A stretch of 38,355 nucleotides of DNA from Dehalococcoidia bacterium (GTDB lineage Bacteria; Chloroflexota; Dehalococcoidia; Lucifugimonadales; UBA3495), in contig JAJDWF010000047.1 of assembly GCA_022825745.1 (NCBI GenBank), positions 1 to 38,355 of the forward strand. The letters are read 5' to 3'. Positions 33,824 to 38,355 of this stretch are shown here, in pieces. Position numbers and translations under genes: made by a program. The notes beneath the pieces were generated by a model. The model was not told where the DNA came from, made no database searches, and saw nothing but the letters and a program-made list of their open reading frames with translations. The first letter of the stretch is position 1. The number at the start of each line of letters is the position of its first letter.

Positions 33824-33880
33824 CTATTGTACCGGGAATGACCGCGGCATGTTGCCGCCGAGGTCAACGTCACCACCGCC

Positions 33881-34195
33881 GTGCGGGATTTTCTCATCCT
33901 GACGCGCCTGACCAACGGCGACGAGATTGTCGAGGAAAACCCGCCCTCTGACGCCTCCCGCCGCGCCGTTGACCTCACCGCGCTGGATACGTTCGTCGAG
34001 TTCAAGCGGCGAATTGGCACGGCCGGCGGTTTCAACCCCGACCCGGCCCACGTGCAGCAGTTGGACGACTACCTGGAGCTTTCCAAAACCGCCGGCAAAG
34101 GCGTGCGCACCGGCATCCTGACCGACGGCAAGTATTGGCTGCTGCGCTGGCCCGGCTGTACGCCAACGCCGCCGAATACGAGACCATCAAGGTGA
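33881..34195 (+). pseudogene. Nuclease-like N-terminal fragment of a type IIG-like restriction-modification protein
   Basis: The frame is open from just after a TGA at 33839 to a stop at 34195; the earliest usable start is GTG 33881. It reads VRDFLILTRLTNGDE, then a restriction-endonuclease-like region with ALDTFVEFKRR (ExK), then AHVQQLDDYLELSKTAGKG and GILTDGKYWLLRWP. That is the expected N-terminus of the methyltransferase gene that follows, but the frame ends in an unrelated tail (GCTPTPPNTRPSR) over bases where the methyltransferase frame already reads ARLYANAAEYETIK. From memory of such proteins, several tens of residues normally separate these two segments. A deletion that also shifted the frame best explains it. 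An ATG at 33838 would be in yet another frame. Confidence 0.6.
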
Positions 34196-36753
34196 AACGC
34201 CGGCTGTGGGAGAACCTGCTGCGGGCCGCCCTGGGCGAAATCGCCCGGGAACCGGAGGAGTTGGACCACCTGTTCATCCGCCACACCTACCTCAGCCTGG
34301 TCATCGGCATGGCGGTGCAGGCATCATTCGGCATCGACCTGCGGCAAGTGGCGGAAACCGACCCGTCCGACCTGTTGCAAGGCCGGCGGTTCCGCGACGC
34401 CACCGGGCTGAGCGGCATCATTGAGTCGGACTTCTTCACGTGGCCCGACGAAGTGGGCGGCCACGACCTGCGGCGGACGCTGGCCCGCCGCGTCGCCCGG
34501 TTCGACTGGCCCAACGCGCCGGCGGACATCGCGGCCATCCTCTACGAAACGGTCATCCCGCCCGAGGAACGGCGCACCCTGGGCGAATACTACACACCGG
34601 CCTGGCTGGCCCGGGCCATGGTGCGCGAACTCATTGACGACCCGCTGCAGCAGCGCGTCCTGGACCCTGCCTGCGGGTCAGGAACGTTCATCGCCGAGGC
34701 GGTCGGGCATTTCCTGGAAGCGGCAAAACCCTCACCTCTTGATCCCAAAGAACTCCTCGACCGCCTCCGCACCGCCGTAACCGGCATTGACGTACATCCG
34801 GTGGCGGTGCACCTGGCGCGGGCGGCGTGGGCTTTGGCCGCGCGGCCGGCCATCGACGCGGCGGTGCGGGCCGGTTACGACGCATCCGGCTCGGTGCCCG
34901 TCTATCTGGGCGACGCGCTGCAACTGCGCTTCAACGCGGGCGATATGTTCGCCGGGCAGCAGGTGACCATCCAGGTGGATGACGATGGTGTTGAGTTGGT
35001 GTTCCCCATATCACTGGTGGACCGGGCCGATACCTTCGACTCCCTGATGAGCCAGGTCGCCGCCGACATTGAACTTGGAGGAGCATCTGCCGGCTACGAC
35101 CCTCTAATCGCCCTGGACGACCACGGCGTCACCGACCCGAACGAACGGCAAATGTTGGCCGACACCATCGCCACCCTGCAACGGCTGCACAGCGAGGGCC
35201 GCGACCACATCTGGGCCTACTACACCCGCAACCTGGTGCGTCCGGTGGCCCTCAGCCGCACCAAGGTGGACGTAGTCATCGGCAACCCGCCGTGGCTGAA
35301 CTACAACCAGACCGCCGACATCCTGTGCACCGAGTTGGAAAACCAGAGCAAGAGCTTGTACGGCATCTGGCAGGGCGGTCGCTACGCCACCCACCAGGAC
35401 GTAGCCGGCCTGTTCTTTGCTCGCAGCGTTGACCTGTACCTGAAAGACGGCGGCGAAATCGGGATGGTACTGCCGCACAGCGCGTTGCAGGCGGGCCAGT
35501 ACGCCAAGTGGCGCGCGGGAACTTGGGAACATCATCCGTTCACGCCGAAAGGCAGCGTCAGCAGGAAAGTTGAACGAAAGCTGGCGGTGAACTTTGAGCA
35601 CAAGACGGCGTGGGATTTGGAGCGGCTGGAACCCAACACATTCTTTCCGATAGCGTCATGCGTGGTGTTTGCGGAGCGGATTGGCGAAAACGCCGAAGGG
35701 ACGGCGTTGGACGAGTCGGTCGAACAGTGGATAGGACCGGCCGGCGCGGACGACGTGCGCCGGGTGTCCAGCGGGATAACCGATACGTCGGTGGCGGGAG
35801 ACTCGCCTTATGAGGGTTACGCCCGCAACGGAGCGACGATATTTCCGCGTTGCCTGTTCTTCGTCAACGAAACGGAAAACACCGCTATTGTCCAGGCTGG
35901 ACAGACCATCACGGTCAACCCGCGTCGAGGCTCCCAGGACAAAGCGCCCTGGCGTGATCTGGACCTGACCACCATCACCGAGCAGACCATCGAAAGCCGC
36001 CATCTTCACGACGTGCATCTGGGCGAGACGGTGGTTCCCTATACCACGCTGGAACCGCTCAAGGCGCTTTTGCCGGTGAAACGAGGTGAGTATGCAATAC
36101 CGGCCGACGGCGAAGGGCCGGGCGGCATTCGGTTGGGCGGGCTGGAACGAATGATGCGAGGACGGTGGCAAACCATAAGTAGGCTTTGGGAGGACAACAA
36201 GAGCGTCGGCAGCAGATTGAATCTCTTGGATAACCTTGATTACCAGCACAAGCTATCATCGCAACTGGATTGGCAACAGGATAGCGGCGGTAGGCCAGTC
36301 CGTGTGATATACACCAAAGCCGGCCAACCGACTGCTGCAATACTTCACGATGATGCGGCATTTGCCGAAAACGTACTGTTTTGGATCGCCTGCAAAGATA
36401 TTCAGGAAGCCAACTACTTATTGGCAATCATTAACAGCAATGCGCTGTACGAAGCGGCAACGCCTTTGATGAACAAAGGACAGTTCGGGGTGCGGGATTT
36501 GCACAAGCACTTATGGAAGTTGCCGATACCGGAGTTTGACGTGGGCGACCAGTTGCACGTAAGCCTGTCAAAAGCCGGCCAACGCGCCGCCGCCGGCGCA
36601 GCGGAACGGCTGGCAGAACTGCGAGCAGAACGCGGCGACCGTCTGACGGTAACCATCGCCCGCCGAGAACTGCGGGCCTGGCTGCGCAAGAGCGCAGAGG
36701 GCGCAGCGGTAGAAGGGGTGGTACAATCCTTATTACAGGCCGGGAACGGTTAA
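34135..36753 (+). CDS. Type IIG-like N6-adenine DNA methyltransferase/restriction protein, frame-disrupted at its 5' end
   Basis: The frame is open from a TTG at 34135 for 872 residues. YYTP at 152-155, DPACGSGTF (motif I, AdoMet binding) at 177-185, TGIDVHPVAVHLAR and NPPWLNY (motif IV, catalytic) at 384-390 define a gamma-type adenine methylase. The C-terminal part (EANYLLAIINSNALYEAA, GQFGVRDLHKHLWKLPIPEF) resembles a target-recognition region of type IIG/PglX-like enzymes. There is no proper start: the TTG lies inside coding sequence of the preceding fragment, which holds the missing nuclease-like domain in another frame. Methylation could persist if translation reinitiates; restriction probably does not. 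The GC content matches the neighbourhood. Confidence 0.8.
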   Translation: MAAALARLYANAAEYETIKVKRRLWENLLRAALGEIAREPEELDHLFIRHTYLSLVIGMAVQASFGIDLRQVAETDPSDLLQGRRFRDATGLSGIIESDFFTWPDEVGGHDLRRTLARRVARFDWPNAPADIAAILYETVIPPEERRTLGEYYTPAWLARAMVRELIDDPLQQRVLDPACGSGTFIAEAVGHFLEAAKPSPLDPKELLDRLRTAVTGIDVHPVAVHLARAAWALAARPAIDAAVRAGYDASGSVPVYLGDALQLRFNAGDMFAGQQVTIQVDDDGVELVFPISLVDRADTFDSLMSQVAADIELGGASAGYDPLIALDDHGVTDPNERQMLADTIATLQRLHSEGRDHIWAYYTRNLVRPVALSRTKVDVVIGNPPWLNYNQTADILCTELENQSKSLYGIWQGGRYATHQDVAGLFFARSVDLYLKDGGEIGMVLPHSALQAGQYAKWRAGTWEHHPFTPKGSVSRKVERKLAVNFEHKTAWDLERLEPNTFFPIASCVVFAERIGENAEGTALDESVEQWIGPAGADDVRRVSSGITDTSVAGDSPYEGYARNGATIFPRCLFFVNETENTAIVQAGQTITVNPRRGSQDKAPWRDLDLTTITEQTIESRHLHDVHLGETVVPYTTLEPLKALLPVKRGEYAIPADGEGPGGIRLGGLERMMRGRWQTISRLWEDNKSVGSRLNLLDNLDYQHKLSSQLDWQQDSGGRPVRVIYTKAGQPTAAILHDDAAFAENVLFWIACKDIQEANYLLAIINSNALYEAATPLMNKGQFGVRDLHKHLWKLPIPEFDVGDQLHVSLSKAGQRAAAGAAERLAELRAERGDRLTVTIARRELRAWLRKSAEGAAVEGVVQSLLQAGNG

Positions 36754-36827
36754 GTGTAACTGCTACCAGCGACTAACAGCTCGATGTCTCTTATCACAAC
36801 TAGGCCAGCCTGAGAGGAGCAAATGAT

Positions 36828-37208
36828 ATGGAAACTACTATTCTGGAAGCATTGTTCCTGCCATGGTGGAAGATTTTTGCGTACATCGGCGCAACCGCTT
36901 TGGCGGCGATTGCTATTCGCATAACGGTTAAATTCGACGCCAATGCTTGGTTAGAAAGCAGACAAACTGCCAATGCTATCAAAGAATCACGCAAGAGAGC
37001 CGCCGTATGTCGCCATGTTTGGACGCTTTATAGGCACAGCCAATACTCTATATGCAACCATTGTGAGGCACTGATCGCCACCTCCAACTTACTGATTTTC
37101 CAGAACGACCACAGAGTTCTGATTGCCGGTCAAGTCTCGGGAATGCAGATCGTTGGAAAAGAAGGGGCCATTCTTGTGGACAACCCATACGGTAACATCA
37201 GTCCATGA
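36828..37208 (+). CDS. Small membrane protein with zinc-ribbon-like Cys/His segment
   Basis: ATG 36828 has a GAGAGGAG site 9 bases upstream. The 126-residue protein has one N-terminal membrane helix (WWKIFAYIGATALAAIAIRI) and a basic linker. CRHVWTLYRHSQYSICNHCE follows, where C-x-H and C-x-x-C spaced by about 14 residues could hold zinc. A C-terminal beta-like segment ends it (VGKEGAILVDNPYG). Its coding sequence is visibly richer in A and T than the rest of the window, suggesting recent acquisition. No family is recognised; the Cys/His layout is a guess at metal binding. Confidence 0.65.
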   Translation: METTILEALFLPWWKIFAYIGATALAAIAIRITVKFDANAWLESRQTANAIKESRKRAAVCRHVWTLYRHSQYSICNHCEALIATSNLLIFQNDHRVLIAGQVSGMQIVGKEGAILVDNPYGNISP

Positions 37209-37334
37209 TCTGCATTGTGGCACAAATGTACTCCAAGACTCGGCATCAATGCTCGTGCTTTGCCTAGGCCGATTGCTGTGTCAGGAGAGATGGCATTCCG
37301 CTTCTTGGTAATCTCGTCTAGCAGAGGATATGTC

Positions 37335-37562
37335 ATGGTGATTTTTGAAATAAACGTACCCGATGACCTCCACGAACGCCTGCGCCGGATTACAGGAGCG
37401 GGTGATGGTGCAGTCAGCGAGTTCGTGATGGCAGCCATTCGGCGGGAACTGGAACTGCTGGAATGGACGGAGCAATGGGCCAGCCGTCCAGTGCGCGAGG
37501 ACACGGCGGGCTCGGCGGCCATCCGCGAAGAACAGCAGCGACGGGAACAGGACAAGAATTGA
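37335..37562 (+). CDS. Ribbon-helix-helix antitoxin-like protein
   Basis: ATG 37335 follows AGAGGA by 7 bases; the longer frame to 37215 adds unlikely sequence. The 75-residue protein opens with a strand and helix-helix unit (FEINVPDDLHERLRRITGAG, SEFVMAAIRRELELLEW) typical of CopG/MetJ-fold DNA-binding antitoxins. A charged tail follows (AAIREEQQRREQDK). No toxin follows directly; the NYN protein 115 bases on has a nuclease-type fold but is separated by a terminator-like hairpin. It may be a solitary antitoxin or a small repressor. Confidence 0.72.
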   Translation: MVIFEINVPDDLHERLRRITGAGDGAVSEFVMAAIRRELELLEWTEQWASRPVREDTAGSAAIREEQQRREQDKN

Positions 37563-37606
37563 CAGGATATCCGCCGCCGCATTAGAATAATTGACGTACC
37601 CCCCTG

Positions 37607-37657
37607 TTCGCTTCGGTGGCAGGGCGCGAGGCCGCCGTAAGGCGGCTTTCGCATTTT
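37607..37657 (+). terminator. Two hairpins between RHH and NYN genes; second is terminator-like
   Basis: CCCTG (37607-37611) can pair with CAGGG about 13 bases on. GCCGCC (37631-37636) then pairs with GGCGGC (37641-37646) across a GTAA loop and is followed by TTTCGCATTTT. The second hairpin is a plausible intrinsic terminator for the RHH gene or a leader structure for the NYN gene, whose AGGAGGG site follows directly. Confidence 0.45.
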
Positions 37658-37676
37658 AGGAGGGATGGCGCCGATT

Positions 37677-38321
37677 ATGCCCACCGCCAATTTCTACATT
37701 GACGGGTTCAATCTGCAATATGGTTCCCTGAACGACCGCTGGCCGCAGTACAAATGGCTGAACCTGCAATCCTTCTGTGAGGACCTGGCATCCGGCAGAA
37801 CGGTTAAACGTATCCGGTATTTCACGGCGCCGGTCAAAGATTCGCCACGAGGTCCAGATATTGCTGAACAGCAGCAGGTCTATCTACGTGCCCTGGCGAC
37901 GTTGCCCAAAGTCAGCATCCACTATGGGTTGTTCGTGGTGCGTGAAGTGAGAATGCCGCTGACCAACAATCCCACGGCGGAAAACCCGGCCATCGTGCGG
38001 GTTACGCGAACCGAGGAGAAACGTACCGACGTCAACTTGGCTACCTCGCTGCTGTTGGATTGCTTTGACAACGACTGTGATGAATTGATCGTAATCTCAA
38101 ACGATTCCGACCTGATTGCTCCCATAACCGCCGCGCGCCGGCGTCTTGGTAAGGTAGTAGGCGTAATCAGCCCGCAACCGGCCAAACAACGCAGCCGCGC
38201 CTTGGCTCAAGCTGCTTCTTGGTCATACCGGACCATCAACCGACGACACTTCGCCAACAACCAATTCCCTCAGCAACTGACCGACGCCAATGGCGTATTT
38301 GTCAAACCGGCATCGTGGTAA
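37677..38321 (+). CDS. NYN-domain (PIN-like) nuclease-family protein
   Basis: I prefer ATG 37677, giving MPTANFYIDGFNLQYG at the N-terminus; the ATG at 37665 touches the AGGAGGG site and leaves no spacing. The 214-residue protein has the LabA/NYN acidic set: FYIDGFN (Asp), EEKRTDVNLATSLLLD (Asp in TDV) and VISNDSDLIAPI (two Asp), arranged as in PIN-like RNases. RIRYFTAPVK is the conserved strand after the first helix. Such proteins are predicted Mg2+-dependent RNases involved in RNA turnover or defence. It lies next to an RHH gene and a restriction locus, suggesting an accessory island. The target is unknown. Confidence 0.87.
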   Translation: MPTANFYIDGFNLQYGSLNDRWPQYKWLNLQSFCEDLASGRTVKRIRYFTAPVKDSPRGPDIAEQQQVYLRALATLPKVSIHYGLFVVREVRMPLTNNPTAENPAIVRVTRTEEKRTDVNLATSLLLDCFDNDCDELIVISNDSDLIAPITAARRRLGKVVGVISPQPAKQRSRALAQAASWSYRTINRRHFANNQFPQQLTDANGVFVKPASW

Positions 38322-38355
38322 GGCGGCAATACAATACGGGTGGCCAGCGTTGACC

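Noticed and set aside
33881..36753. A BREX or phage-growth-limitation (PglX) system
   Set aside because: The methylase is PglX-like in places, but none of the other BREX/Pgl genes occurs nearby, and the N-terminal nuclease-like fragment fits type IIG better.
37677..38321. RHH-NYN as a firm toxin-antitoxin pair
   Set aside because: The genes are 115 bases apart with a terminator-like hairpin and a separate strong ribosome-binding site.

Overview
The window is a GC-rich bacterial chromosome segment, most plausibly from Chloroflexota (SAR202 / Dehalococcoidia-like). The basis is a quinol-oxidising alternative complex III (ACIII) operon with separately encoded ActB halves, a luciferase-like flavin monooxygenase, a UGSC-family selenoprotein and a divergent system I cytochrome c maturation set. 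This placement is inferred from gene content; no rRNA or tRNA is visible.

Layout. 1-7.6 kb is an accessory zone: a MazG-like pyrophosphohydrolase running off the left edge, a SulP anion transporter, a minus-strand group (alpha/beta hydrolase, fused nucleotidyltransferase-HEPN protein, luciferase-like monooxygenase), two overlapping uncharacterised genes, and a HicB-like gene convergent with them. 7.67-9.40 kb is one gene interrupted by an in-frame TGA inside a UGSC-type redox motif, followed by a tight hairpin: a selenoprotein fused to a second conserved domain. A strong terminator follows, then two oligopeptide/dipeptide ABC ATPases (9.6-11.7 kb), a near-consensus promoter driving three two-helix membrane microproteins, and an SDR protein that lacks the usual catalytic Ser and Tyr.

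13.3-28.8 kb is a long minus-strand block. Read in transcription order it holds a small membrane protein, ActA (pentaheme), ActB1, ActB2 (Fe-S), ActF, ActC, two ActD copies and ActE. An antitoxin/PIN-toxin pair follows, joined by 4-base overlaps to ccmH. Then come ccmF, a CcmI-like protein, two small ORFs, an exported beta-domain protein, a TlpA/CcmG-like thioredoxin and a ROK kinase. Functionally this couples a quinol:electron-acceptor oxidoreductase rich in c-type haem with part of the machinery that attaches that haem (CcmH/CcmG thiol handling, CcmF lyase). ccmABCDE are not in the window.

29-34 kb, still minus strand, carries a nitrilase-family amidohydrolase, a VapC-like PIN toxin with two paralogous antitoxin-like genes, a stand-alone HsdR_N-type nuclease-like protein and acetyl-CoA synthetase. 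From 33.9 kb the plus strand holds a type IIG-like restriction/methylase locus. Its nuclease-like N-terminus is out of frame with its methyltransferase, apparently after a deletion. A small zinc-ribbon-like membrane protein, a ribbon-helix-helix protein and a NYN-domain nuclease-like protein end the window. Toxin-antitoxin-like and restriction genes flank the respiratory core on both sides and also sit inside it.
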